A DNA stretch of 64,000 nucleotides from Gordonia asplenii (lineage in GTDB: Bacteria; Actinomycetota; Actinomycetes; Mycobacteriales; Mycobacteriaceae). The DNA lies in contig NZ_JABBNB010000027.1 in the NCBI RefSeq assembly GCF_012933505.1, positions 33,763-97,762 of the forward strand, read 5' to 3'. The notes below the pieces were generated by a model that did no database searches, had not been told where the DNA came from, and saw nothing but the letters and a program-made list of their open reading frames with translations. This document shows, piece by piece, positions 17,513 through 26,252 of the stretch; the stretch's first letter is position 1; each line of letters begins with the position of its first letter. Position numbers and translations under genes: made by a program.

Positions 17513-18678
17513 GCAGCCGGTGGGGAGCAGTCGCCGCGTACTCTCTGCTGGGTGCGTCGACCCAGTTGCTGTGGTTGACCTTCGCACCCATCACGACCGA
17601 CGCCGCCAAACATTATGGGGTCTCGGCCGGCGCGATCGGGTGGCTGGCCAACGTGTTCCCGCTGCTCTACGTCGTGCTGGCGATCCCGGCGGGAATCGCG
17701 CTCGATCGATCGTTTCGGGCCGCGCTGACCCTGGGTTCCGTGCTGACCGCGGCGGGCGGCCTGTTACGGCTTGTCAGCGATCAGTATTCAGCGGTCCTGG
17801 CCGGGCAGCTGCTCGTTGCAGTCGCGCAACCCTTCGTCCTCAATGCGATCACCCGCGTCGCGGGTGGCTATCTGGCTGAGCGGGACCGGCCCAAGGGTAT
17901 CGCGGTGGGGTCGGCCGCTCAGTTCGCCGGCATGCTCGCCGCGTTCCTGATGGGCAGCGTGATGGAGTTTCACACCCTGCTCGTCGCACAAGCCGCCATA
18001 GCGGTCGTGTCGGCGGCGGCCCTCGTCGTCGCACTGCGGGCACCGGCGCTGTACCACCGGTCGTCCGAACACTCCGGATTTGCCGCGTTCCGGGAGACCT
18101 GGCGTGATCCCTTCGTCCGCCGACTGTGCGCTCTCGTTTTCGTGCCATTCGGTACATTCATCTCCCTGACGACGTGGATCGAGGCGCTGCTGGCACCGGC
18201 CGGCGTCTCGGCCGATCAAGCCGGAATCGTGTTGATCGCCAATGTGATCGCCGGTGTGGTCGGGTCGGCGCTGATTCCGGTGTGGGCAACCAAGCGTCGC
18301 CGTGAGCTCTGGATCATGCTCGTCGCCGTGGCGGTCACGGCAGCCTCCTGCCTCGTCTTGGCCGTCGCTCCCGGATTCGCCCTCGCGGTCTTGGTGTTCA
18401 CCCTCTTCGGGTTCCTACTCTTGCCTGCCCTACCGATCGTCCTCGAGCTGTCCGAACGCCGAGTCGGCGCCAGCGAAGGCGCAGCCGCGGGCCTCATCTG
18501 GCTCTCCGGAAACCTCGGAGGCCTGATCGTGGCAGGTGTTGTCGGCGCACTCGTCGACCACCCCGCTCCCGCCTTTCTACTCATGGCCGCGGTCGTGCTC
18601 GCTGCCATTCCGCTGCTGCGCGGGTTGCGCTCGGATGTCGAGGCACTGCCGTCGATTACAACAGGAGAACACTCATGA
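17509..18678 (+). CDS. MFS transporter
   Basis: Integral membrane permease of 389 residues with about twelve hydrophobic helices and a split between two six-helix halves; the inter-helix motif A region is recognisable as AGIALDRSFRAA. It starts at an ATG that overlaps the flavoenzyme stop by 4 bp and ends overlapping the PLP-enzyme gene by 4 bp, so it is part of the same operon. Its cargo is probably a substrate or product of the neighbouring enzymes, but this is inferred from context alone. Confidence 0.88.
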   Translation: MSSRWGAVAAYSLLGASTQLLWLTFAPITTDAAKHYGVSAGAIGWLANVFPLLYVVLAIPAGIALDRSFRAALTLGSVLTAAGGLLRLVSDQYSAVLAGQLLVAVAQPFVLNAITRVAGGYLAERDRPKGIAVGSAAQFAGMLAAFLMGSVMEFHTLLVAQAAIAVVSAAALVVALRAPALYHRSSEHSGFAAFRETWRDPFVRRLCALVFVPFGTFISLTTWIEALLAPAGVSADQAGIVLIANVIAGVVGSALIPVWATKRRRELWIMLVAVAVTAASCLVLAVAPGFALAVLVFTLFGFLLLPALPIVLELSERRVGASEGAAAGLIWLSGNLGGLIVAGVVGALVDHPAPAFLLMAAVVLAAIPLLRGLRSDVEALPSITTGEHS

Positions 18679-19892
18679 CAACGTTGGACTTGGGGTCGGT
18701 TACCGCAGCGTCCGGTGGCGGGTACGGCAGGCTCGCACGCGCCACCGCCGACCTCGAACCGCCGTTCGCCGTCGTCGACCTCGGTGCGTTGAAGGCCAAT
18801 GCGGATTCGCTCGTCGCACGCGCGGGCGGCAAACCCATCCGGCTCGCATCCAAGTCGGTGCGCTGCCGCGCGATTTCCGGTGCGGTGCTCGACCGTCCCG
18901 GCTACCGCGGCGTCCTCGCCCTCACTCTCGCGGAAGCACTGTGGTTGGCGTCCGACGTGGACGATGTCGTAGTCGGCTACCCGACCGCCGACCTCACCTC
19001 GCTGCGCAGGCTCGCCGCCGATCCGGAACTCCTCGCCAGGGTGACGATCATGGTCGACCACGTCGCGCAGCTCGACATGATCGAGCACGCGACCGGCGAC
19101 GGCCCCCCGATCAGGGTCTGCATCGACCTCGACGCGTCGCTGCGCCTCTTCGAGGGACGCGTCCACCTCGGGGTGCGTCGATCACCCGTGCATTCGGCGG
19201 GTGAAGCCGTCATGCTGGCACGCAGGATCGTCGCGCGGCCACGGTTCACGCTCGTCGGGCTGATGGCGTACGAGGGGCAGATCGCCGGGGTCGGCGACAA
19301 CGCCGGGTCGATGCTGAATCGACTCAAGATCCGCGGCATGCAGATGGCGTCGGCCGTCGAGCTGCGCAGGCGTCGCGCGGCGGCAGTCGCTGCCGTCCGC
19401 GAGGTCGCCGACCTTGAGTTCGTCAACGGCGGGGGAACGGGCAGCATCGAACGGACCGTCTCCGAGCCCGCCGTCACCGAGGTCGCCGCGGGATCGGGTC
19501 TCTACTGTCCGACGCTGTTCGACGCCTATCGCGGTTTCCGCCCGCAGCCGGCCGCGTTCTACGTGCAGTCGGTGGTCCGCAAACCGAGTCCGGAGTACGC
19601 CACCGTCCTCGGCGGCGGATGGGTCGCCAGCGGCGCGATCGGACCCGAGAAGTTGCCGACTCCGTCGTGGCCGATGGACTTGTCGCTGCTCGCGATCGAA
19701 GGGGCGGGCGAGGCGCAGACTCCCTTGCACGGGCCCGGCGCCGTGGCCCTGGCGGTCGGCGATCGTGTGTGGTTCCGACACGCAAAAGCCGGCGAGCTGT
19801 GCGAACGCGTCAACGAACTACATCTCGTCGACGGTGATGCGGTGATCGCCACCGTGCCCACCTACCGAGGCGAAGGACAAGCATTCCTATGA
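18675..19892 (+). CDS. alanine-racemase-fold PLP enzyme (amino acid deaminase/aldolase type)
   Basis: Protein of 405 residues of the fold-type III PLP group. The N-terminal FAVVDLGALKANADSLVARA and the IRLASKSVRCRAI motif (Lys60, predicted Schiff-base lysine) resemble D-threonine aldolase / D-serine dehydratase-like proteins. The arrangement next to a gulonolactone-oxidase-type flavoenzyme is also found in Mycobacterium tuberculosis (Rv1769-Rv1771 region). The ATG has an AGGAG site and overlaps the transporter gene. The reaction is not determined from sequence. Confidence 0.82.
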   Translation: MTTLDLGSVTAASGGGYGRLARATADLEPPFAVVDLGALKANADSLVARAGGKPIRLASKSVRCRAISGAVLDRPGYRGVLALTLAEALWLASDVDDVVVGYPTADLTSLRRLAADPELLARVTIMVDHVAQLDMIEHATGDGPPIRVCIDLDASLRLFEGRVHLGVRRSPVHSAGEAVMLARRIVARPRFTLVGLMAYEGQIAGVGDNAGSMLNRLKIRGMQMASAVELRRRRAAAVAAVREVADLEFVNGGGTGSIERTVSEPAVTEVAAGSGLYCPTLFDAYRGFRPQPAAFYVQSVVRKPSPEYATVLGGGWVASGAIGPEKLPTPSWPMDLSLLAIEGAGEAQTPLHGPGAVALAVGDRVWFRHAKAGELCERVNELHLVDGDAVIATVPTYRGEGQAFL

Positions 19893-21481
19893 CCATGCCG
19901 ACCATCGAGTCCCGAGAAGGGGACGCCATGTCAAACACCGCCCACGCACCTACTGACACCCTCCCGAACAGCGAGATGATCGCCGTCGAGAACCCCGCCA
20001 CCGGCGAGATCATCGGCCACATCCCCGACCTGACGCCCGAGCAGGTCGCAGACCTGGCACGACGCGCCCGCGCCGCCCAGCCCGGATGGGAAGCGCTCGG
20101 ATACCACGGTCGAGCCCGCGTCTTGCGCCGCATGCAGCGATGGCTGATGGACAACGCAGACCGCGTGATCACCACGATCAGCGCCGAGACCGGCAAAGCC
20201 TACGAGGACGCCCAGATGGCCGAACTCGCTTACGGCGCACAAGCGTTCGGATTCTGGGCCGAGAACGCACCCAAGTATCTGGCCGACGAAAAGATCAGGT
20301 CGTCCTCGCTCTTCGTCAAGGGTAAGCGCCTCACCCTGCGATACCGGCCCATCGGCGTGGTCGGCGTCATCGGGCCATGGAACTACCCGCTGGTCAACTC
20401 TTTCGGCGACTGCATCCCCGCACTCGCCGCCGGCAACAGCGTGATCCTCAAGCCGTCGGAATACACACCGATGACCTCGCTACTGATGGCCGACGGACTG
20501 GCTGCCTGCGGTTTGCCCGACGACGTGTTCCTCGTCGCGACCGGACGAGGCGCGACCGGCGCCGCGGTCCTCGACGAAGTCGACATGATCATGTTCACCG
20601 GTTCCACCGCCACCGGCCGCAAGGTGGGGATCCGCGCAGCCGAACGCCTCATCCCCGCGTCCCTCGAACTCGGCGGGAAGGATCCGATGATCGTTCTCGC
20701 CGACGCCGATGTCGAACGCGCAGCCAATCACGCGGTGTACTACTCGATGTTCAACTGCGGCCAAACCTGTATCTCCATCGAGCGCTGCTACGTCGAAGCG
20801 CCGGTCTACGACGACTTCGTCGCACGAGTGACGGCCAAGACCCGGGCCCTGCGCCAAGGCGTACCGAACGGCCCGGGCAGCGTCGACGTCGGCTCGATGA
20901 CCTTCCCGCCACAAGTCGAGATCGTCGAACGACACGTCGAGGACGCCCGCCAACGCGGCGCTCGGGTACTGGTCGGCGGGCACCGTGGACGCGCCGACGG
21001 GCATTGGTTCGAGCCCACGATTCTCGTCGACGTCGACCACGACATGGCCTGCATGCGCGAGGAGACCTTCGGTCCGACGCTTCCGATCATGAGGATCACC
21101 GACGCAGACGAGGCGATCAGGCTGGCCAACGACTCCGAGTACGGACTGTGCGCCTCGGTCTTCACCCGCGATGCGGCACGCGGTGAGGCCATCGCCAGAC
21201 AGATCAAGGCCGGGTCCGTCACTGTGAACGACGCGCTCGTGAACTACACCGCCCTGGAACTCCCGATGGGTGGCGGCAAACCCGGCTCAGGCGTCGGCTA
21301 TCGGCACGGCGTCGGCGGAATTCGCAAATACTGCCGCCAACAGTCGCTGCTCATCTCGCGAATCCATGGGCACCGAGATGTTCACATGCACCCCTACAAC
21401 GCCACCCGAACCGGCCTGTTCACCCGCGTTCTGGCGCTACTCAATCGCGGGCTGCCCGCCCGGTCACGGCGAGCGGACTGA
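19889..21481 (+). CDS. aldehyde dehydrogenase family protein
   Basis: NAD(P)-dependent aldehyde dehydrogenase of 530 residues. It has GPWNYP at the cofactor site, LELGGKDP with the general-base Glu260, and FNCGQTC with the catalytic Cys294 (numbered from 19889). It resembles succinate-semialdehyde-type dehydrogenases, but substrate class is uncertain. The start at 19889 shares ATGA with the preceding stop; an alternative ATG at 19928, with its own GAAGGGGA ribosome site, would give 517 residues. The last gene of the four-gene operon, followed by a GC-rich CCCGGG...CCCGGG inverted repeat near 21500. Confidence 0.9.
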   Translation: MTMPTIESREGDAMSNTAHAPTDTLPNSEMIAVENPATGEIIGHIPDLTPEQVADLARRARAAQPGWEALGYHGRARVLRRMQRWLMDNADRVITTISAETGKAYEDAQMAELAYGAQAFGFWAENAPKYLADEKIRSSSLFVKGKRLTLRYRPIGVVGVIGPWNYPLVNSFGDCIPALAAGNSVILKPSEYTPMTSLLMADGLAACGLPDDVFLVATGRGATGAAVLDEVDMIMFTGSTATGRKVGIRAAERLIPASLELGGKDPMIVLADADVERAANHAVYYSMFNCGQTCISIERCYVEAPVYDDFVARVTAKTRALRQGVPNGPGSVDVGSMTFPPQVEIVERHVEDARQRGARVLVGGHRGRADGHWFEPTILVDVDHDMACMREETFGPTLPIMRITDADEAIRLANDSEYGLCASVFTRDAARGEAIARQIKAGSVTVNDALVNYTALELPMGGGKPGSGVGYRHGVGGIRKYCRQQSLLISRIHGHRDVHMHPYNATRTGLFTRVLALLNRGLPARSRRAD

Positions 21482-21644
21482 CTCTGGACTAACCGAGCCC
21501 CCGGGACCACCCGGGAGGCATACCGTACGCGCGCATTTGTTGATGAGGCAACGGACTACCTCTACGCGCGAATCTTTGAAGAGTCAACGCATGTAGCCGG
21601 CCGATGGCAGCTTTATGCAATTCGACTCAGGCACGTCGTGTAAT

Positions 21645-21662
21645 GCAGGCAGCGATGCCTGC
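21645..21662. promoter_or_regulatory. inverted repeat GCAGGCA-N4-TGCCTGC upstream of SDR gene
   Basis: A perfect 7-bp inverted repeat with a 4-bp spacer lies 20 bp before the SDR start. It could be an operator for the SDR-SDR-lactonase cluster, perhaps for the nearby LysR protein, though it lacks an obvious T-N11-A LysR box. Role inferred only. Confidence 0.4.
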
Positions 21663-21682
21663 CGACTAGCGGAACGGAACAA

Positions 21683-22504
21683 ATGAGCAGAAACAGTGGA
21701 AAGTCGATATTGATTACGGGCGGCGGGAGCGGCATCGGCGCTGCGATTGCGCGAATGGCGAGTGCGAGCGACATGCGTGTTCTCATCGCTGATATCAATG
21801 AACATGCCGCTCAGCAAGTTGCCAATGACATCGGCTCGTCCGCGACAGCCATAAATCTGGATATTCGCGATTCAGAGCAATGGAACGAGGTGCTCGACAA
21901 AGCGTGGGAACTTTTCGGCGGGCTCGACATCCTCGTGAACAATGCAGCCATTGCCCGTCCGGGGTATGTACGGAGTTTGCAGGTCGAGAACCATCACGAG
22001 ACCATAGATGTGAACGCGATGGGTCCGATCCGGGGCATGACGGCCACGCTGCCTCGCTTTCGCGAGCAGGGCAGCGGTCACTTCGTCACCATCTGTTCAA
22101 TGACCGGATTTCTACCGTTTCCGGGCCTCGCAAGCTACGCAGCCGCCAAGCACGCCTTGCGTGCCTTTCATCACGGTCTCGCGATGGAAGAAAGGCACTC
22201 TGGCCTCGACTTCTCGATCATCCACCCAACCTCGACTGAAACACCGATGCTCGAGCTGGAGGCTACCAGCGACGAAGTCCCGATGGCCTTTCTCGTGGAA
22301 TCGGTCACCGCTGACCATGTCGCCGAAGTGGTGTTAGAGGCCGTGCGTCTCAAATCACTGGAGGTATTCATGCCCCCGTCGGCAGCAGACACCGTCCGCT
22401 CCGTGGGAACGAATGCCGACCAGCTGATGGCGATGGCGGAGGAGGCCGAGAAGGCGGGCGCGGCAAATCTCGCCGCGCGGCGCGCAAGGGAAAGTGAGGC
22501 GTGA
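21683..22504 (+). CDS. SDR-family oxidoreductase
   Basis: Short-chain dehydrogenase of 273 residues with TGGGSGIG (residues 12-19), NNAA, and YAAAK as the catalytic Tyr/Lys. The C-terminal part resembles the extended-tail SDRs that act on lipids or steroids, but no substrate can be assigned. A GGAACGGAAC sequence precedes the ATG. Base composition is lower in GC than in the flanking operons, as in the next gene, pointing to later acquisition. It is followed after 54 bp by a second SDR. Confidence 0.87.
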   Translation: MSRNSGKSILITGGGSGIGAAIARMASASDMRVLIADINEHAAQQVANDIGSSATAINLDIRDSEQWNEVLDKAWELFGGLDILVNNAAIARPGYVRSLQVENHHETIDVNAMGPIRGMTATLPRFREQGSGHFVTICSMTGFLPFPGLASYAAAKHALRAFHHGLAMEERHSGLDFSIIHPTSTETPMLELEATSDEVPMAFLVESVTADHVAEVVLEAVRLKSLEVFMPPSAADTVRSVGTNADQLMAMAEEAEKAGAANLAARRARESEA

Positions 22505-22558
22505 TCACACCCGCCACTGAACCAATTTTCAGCAGAGATAGGAATTCTGGTTATCACG

Positions 22559-23362
22559 ATGGAGCGTACTTTAGAAGGCAAGATTGCCATTATTACCGGC
22601 TCTGGTCACGGCATCGGACTTTCCATTGCGAAACTCTTCGCCTCCCACGGGGCCAAAGTAATGATCGCCACACTTGATCAAGCCAGTGGTCAAAGCGCGG
22701 CGAAATCGATCAGGGACTCGGGAGGAGAGGCCGAGCTATTTGTACTCGATGTCGGCATTCCAGACGCCGTCATGGCGATGGTCGAACATACGGTAGAATG
22801 TTTCGGCGGCGTCGACATTGTCGTCCACAATGCTGCGTCGTTTCTGTTTGGTGCCGTCGACAAGTTCGTCGAGCAAGACTTCGACACTGTCATCGACGTC
22901 AATTTGAAAGCGTGCTTTGCGTTGACAAAAGCATGCGTGCCCCACCTCAAGAAGCGCAGAAACGGTCGGATACTCGTCACTTCTTCCGTGACGGGACCGA
23001 GAAGAGCCATGCCGGGCTTGGCGTATTATGCCGCCTCAAAGAGCGCCGTGAACGGATTCATTAGGACGGCGGCACTTGAACTGGGCGGCAAGAACATTAC
23101 CGTAAACGGCGTGGAGCCCGGCTACATAGTGACCAGAGCGCATGAACAGGTAGAAGCTGTTGTCGGCACGGGCGAAATTGAAAAGTACATCCCTGCTGGG
23201 CGATTGGGCGAACCCGAAGAGGTTGCACACGCCATGTTGTTCTTGGCCGGCGAAAATGCGGGATACATAACCGGCCAGACCATCGTGGTCGATGGCGGTG
23301 CATGTTTACCTGAAACTCCACTTTTTGCCAATATCGCAAAGTTGCTTGATGAGCACGTCTAA
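22559..23362 (+). CDS. SDR-family oxidoreductase
   Basis: Classical short-chain dehydrogenase of 267 residues: TGSGHGIG nucleotide motif, HNAAS in place of the usual NNAG, YYAASK active site, and the C-terminal GYITGQTIVVDGG seen in FabG-like enzymes. GC content is visibly lower (close to half) than in the rest of the window, and AT-ending codons are common, so horizontal acquisition is likely. It sits 22 bp before the gluconolactonase-type gene and probably shares its transcript. Substrate unknown. Confidence 0.88.
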   Translation: MERTLEGKIAIITGSGHGIGLSIAKLFASHGAKVMIATLDQASGQSAAKSIRDSGGEAELFVLDVGIPDAVMAMVEHTVECFGGVDIVVHNAASFLFGAVDKFVEQDFDTVIDVNLKACFALTKACVPHLKKRRNGRILVTSSVTGPRRAMPGLAYYAASKSAVNGFIRTAALELGGKNITVNGVEPGYIVTRAHEQVEAVVGTGEIEKYIPAGRLGEPEEVAHAMLFLAGENAGYITGQTIVVDGGACLPETPLFANIAKLLDEHV

Positions 23363-23384
23363 TTGTCTTTGAAGGAGAAATGCA

Positions 23385-24239
23385 GTGTCATATGAACTTG
23401 AAGTTCTCGCCGAAGACCTCGCATTCGGAGAAGGGCCAAGATGGCATAACGGAGCGCTCTATCTGTCGGATATCCACGCCGACAGGGTGATCAGGATGCA
23501 ACCTGACGGTAAGTATGACGTCATTGGCTCGTTCGAAGGGCCGACATCCGGGCTTGGTTGGCTGCCCGACGGCGCAATGTTGGTGGTATCGATGAATGAT
23601 CGTCGGGTGCTTCGACAGGAGCCTGATGGGCGGTTTGTCGAGCACGCCGATCTGTCGGAAGTCGCCTCTTGGCACGCTAACGACATGGTGGTGGCTTCTG
23701 ACGGACGGGCCTACGTCGGCAATTTCGGGTTTCCCATCTTTCCGACGATCCAGTCTCCCCGCTCGACTGCCATCGCGATGGTCACGCCCGACGGGCAGGT
23801 GGTCACCGCAGCCGATGACTTTTGGTTTCCCAACGGCATGGTGCTGACCCCTGATGAAGGGACTCTCATCGTGGCAGAGAGCGCCGCCCGTGTATTGACG
23901 GCGCTGGACGTCGAGCCGGACGGTCGTTTGACGAACCGACGCGTATGGGCCGCACTCGATGGTGATCGACTGCCGGATGGAGTTTGCCTCGATGAAGATG
24001 GTGCAGTCTGGGTGGCGTCGCCGCCTACCAGAGAGGTTCTTCGTGTCGAAGAAGGCGGCGAGATCCTGGCTCGGATCGAAACCGAACAGGAAGCCATCGC
24101 GTGCATGCTCGGCGGTAACGACCGCCGAACACTCTTTATCCTGACAGCCGAGAAGCAGGATCCCGAATGGTGCCGAGCCAATCGGGTGGCGAAAGTTCTG
24201 TCCACCCGCGTCGAAGTTGCAGGCGCGGGACGGCCATGA
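23385..24239 (+). CDS. SMP-30/gluconolactonase-family protein
   Basis: Six-bladed beta-propeller hydrolase of 284 residues in the SMP-30/gluconolactonase/LRE family, which hydrolyses sugar lactones or related esters using a bound divalent metal. Characteristic stretches are FGEGPRWHNGALYLSDI (metal-ligand Glu near residue 16), FPNGMVLTPDEGTLIVAES and LPDGVCLDEDGAVWVAS. It starts at GTG 23385, supported by AAGGAG seven bases upstream. With two dehydrogenases before it, a pathway of oxidation followed by lactone opening is plausible but inferred. Confidence 0.88.
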   Translation: MSYELEVLAEDLAFGEGPRWHNGALYLSDIHADRVIRMQPDGKYDVIGSFEGPTSGLGWLPDGAMLVVSMNDRRVLRQEPDGRFVEHADLSEVASWHANDMVVASDGRAYVGNFGFPIFPTIQSPRSTAIAMVTPDGQVVTAADDFWFPNGMVLTPDEGTLIVAESAARVLTALDVEPDGRLTNRRVWAALDGDRLPDGVCLDEDGAVWVASPPTREVLRVEEGGEILARIETEQEAIACMLGGNDRRTLFILTAEKQDPEWCRANRVAKVLSTRVEVAGAGRP

Positions 24240-24291
24240 TCTCGCTGTTCGGGACAGACCAGAGCAAATGCATTTGATCGAGGGTCGAGGT

Positions 24292-24323
24292 GATGCGGGT
24301 ATAGCCGCGTACATACCCGCATC
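24292..24323. terminator. hairpin after the lactonase gene
   Basis: A perfect 11-bp inverted repeat, GATGCGGGTAT with ATACCCGCATC, around a 10-base loop. No clear T-run follows, so termination is only a guess. Confidence 0.45.
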
Positions 24324-24338
24324 TCGCCACTGGACGCG

Positions 24339-24363
24339 GCGGGTGGGGACCTTCCCCACCCGC
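24339..24363. promoter_or_regulatory. perfect 11-bp palindrome before LysR gene
   Basis: GCGGGTGGGGA and TCCCCACCCGC pair perfectly around a three-base loop, 85 bp upstream of the LysR start. It could be a second terminator or a regulatory structure. Confidence 0.4.
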
Positions 24364-24447
24364 ACGTCTGAAGGGTGCGCTCCCGCACTACGGGGCAGGG
24401 CATTCCCCTGACCGAGCTAGGGTGTTCGGTCTTATGATCTATCCATC

Positions 24448-25377
24448 ATGGACCTGCACACGCGGAAGCTCCGCGCATTCGTCGTCCTCGCCGAGGAGCT
24501 GAACTTCAGTCGGGCGGCTGAGCGGCTCTTTCTCGCCCAGCAAGCCCTGAGCCGCTTGATCCGCGAGGTCGAGGACGAGGTCGGCGCCACCCTGTTCACC
24601 CGGACCACTCGCAAGGTCGAACTGACCTCGGCGGGAGAGGCGTTTCGCGATGGCGCAGTCGCCGCCCTTACCGCGCTCGACTACGCCTCGGCCGAGGCTC
24701 GCCGCAGAGAACGGGTCGTCTCCGGCACCCTGCATCTGGGCCACATCGTCGCTGCCGCACTCGAACTCACCGAGCCGATATTGAGCGAGTTCCAGTCCCG
24801 GTATCCCGACGTCGAGTTGGAGTCGCACGAATATCCCCTCGCCGATCTGGACGCCGGATTGATCAGCGGTGCCGCGGACGTGTCGATCATCCGGCTACCG
24901 GTGTCGACGCCTGCCTTGCATACAGTGCCGCTGTTCAGTGAGCCGCTCATCGCGCTTGTACCGAAGGGGCACCGGCTCGCCGGGCGTGAGTCGGTCAGTG
25001 TCAGCGAACTTCTCGACGACCCGGTAACGTTGAGCGAGCTCGAGGATCCGGCCCGCAGAGAGTTCTGGACTCTGGCCGCCTTTCGTGGGCCCGAATCACC
25101 TGCTGTCGTCGTACCGATCAGATCAGCGACCGATGAATTGCAGGTCGTCGGGTCCGGGCGGGCAGTCGGGATCACCGCCGCCGCGGCAATGCGCTTCCTG
25201 TCGTTTCCCGGCATCGAGTACCTGCCAATCACCGACGCCCCCAGATCGGTCGTCGCGCTGGCCTGGACAGACCGCTCGACTCCGTTGGTCGACCGCTTCA
25301 TCGAGGTGGCACTAGCCGTACGTGATCGAGAAACGGATCTGGTCAACGCGATCGAACACCCGCACATGCTTCCATGA
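24448..25377 (+). CDS. LysR-family transcriptional regulator
   Basis: Regulator of 309 residues. The N-terminal winged helix-turn-helix is textbook (LRAFVVLAEELNFSRAAERL, then QQALSRLIREVEDEVGATLF), followed by the periplasmic-binding-like effector domain. A TATGAT hexamer at 24433-24438 could be the -10 element, placing transcription very close to the ATG. It lies downstream of the SDR-SDR-lactonase genes on the same strand and may control them. Fragments of a diverged second copy are at 34.9 kb (internal part) and 36.5 kb (3' end). Confidence 0.93.
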   Translation: MDLHTRKLRAFVVLAEELNFSRAAERLFLAQQALSRLIREVEDEVGATLFTRTTRKVELTSAGEAFRDGAVAALTALDYASAEARRRERVVSGTLHLGHIVAAALELTEPILSEFQSRYPDVELESHEYPLADLDAGLISGAADVSIIRLPVSTPALHTVPLFSEPLIALVPKGHRLAGRESVSVSELLDDPVTLSELEDPARREFWTLAAFRGPESPAVVVPIRSATDELQVVGSGRAVGITAAAAMRFLSFPGIEYLPITDAPRSVVALAWTDRSTPLVDRFIEVALAVRDRETDLVNAIEHPHMLP

Positions 25378-26252
25378 CGTTCATTGTCAAGAATTAGAAT
25401 TGAGCAAGTCCGGTCGATCACGGCAGACGAGCCTGGATCCACCGATGGCACCCGCTCCGCTGGTTGAGCCTGGTTTCACCGGTTCGGGCACTCCATCTGC
25501 TGGTTGAGCCGCGAGGAGCGCAAGCGCGCCGTACTGAGCGAGGCGCTAGCCGAGTCGAAGTGACGAGCGTGTCGAAACCCCTGTACCACAATGCATTTGA
25601 TGGTAGCGCACGTGTCGAACTGTGATGGTATCGAACATCGAGGCGTGTGCACCCGTAGAGTGCACACGCCTCACTTGCCGGGTGACATCTCCGATATTGG
25701 CGCGGACCATCGAAAGTCGTTGTGGCTGAGCGGTTTCGACACGGACTCGGCTAGCGCCTCGTCCGGCTCAACCAGCAGAAGGTGCGCTTCGGCCGGTGGA
25801 TCCAGGTTGAGCCGGCCCGAGCGTCGTGCTGAGCGAGACGCTAGCCGAGTCGGAGTAGTGCTAGCCGAGATCCCCGTCGAAACCACGGTGCCGCACCAGA
25901 TTTCGCGCGACCGATCATCTCGCGTTCCGATCGTGGGACCGTCTCCAATCGGGCACCCACCCAGCGCAGTCAACGGTCGGGCTGATGCTGCAGCCCTAGT
26001 CAGCCGCGACTCACCGAAATCTGTTGTCTCACCGTGGTTTTGACACGCTCAACCAGCAAAACAGGTCCGCCATCGGTGGATCCAGGACAAGGTCGCGAAG
26101 GCCCCGGAACTGGCCTCATGTGGTGGCAGACGTCGAGCAGGAACTTCTGCGGGTCACAGCAGAGGTCGAGCGGGACAATATCTGTTCGGCGCGCAGACGT
26201 CAGAATCGCGAAATCCTCGACGTCCCATGGTGTGGGGACTAAGGCATATTGT
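25378..26252. other. gene-free repeat region between lysR and lipA
   Basis: No credible gene is visible in these 875 bp. It contains one complete MITE-like element (25497-25778) and a second, more diverged inverted-repeat element from roughly 25806 (GGTTGAGCCGGCCCGAGCG) to 26057 (GACACGCTCAACCAGC). A GGTGGATCCAGG motif follows both. Open frames here are made of repeat DNA. Confidence 0.75.
25497..25778. mobile_element. MITE-like palindromic element, copy 1
   Basis: The element is bounded by a perfect 14-bp terminal inverted repeat, CTGCTGGTTGAGCC and GGCTCAACCAGCAG. Subterminal parts (GGCGCTAGCCGAGTCGAAGT, GTGTCGAAACC and partial complements) extend the inverted repeat. The non-coding core has the hairpin GAGGCGTGTGCAC...GTGCACACGCCTC at about 25641-25673 and the sequence AATGCATTTGATGGTAGC. 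It is strongly similar, over its full length, to the elements at 63374 and 63775. No transposase is encoded. Confidence 0.8.

Noticed and set aside
16223..21481. Vitamin C or D-arabinose pathway assignment for the operon
   Set aside because: The flavoenzyme family has many substrates, and the PLP enzyme does not fit either pathway.
23388..24365. 325-residue - strand frame opposite the lactonase gene
   Set aside because: The + strand has the complete SMP-30 motifs; the - frame is unlike any protein I recognise.
25617..25680. Possible CRISPR repeat in the MITE-like cores
   Set aside because: The hairpin occurs once per element with no regularly spaced short repeats and no cas genes.
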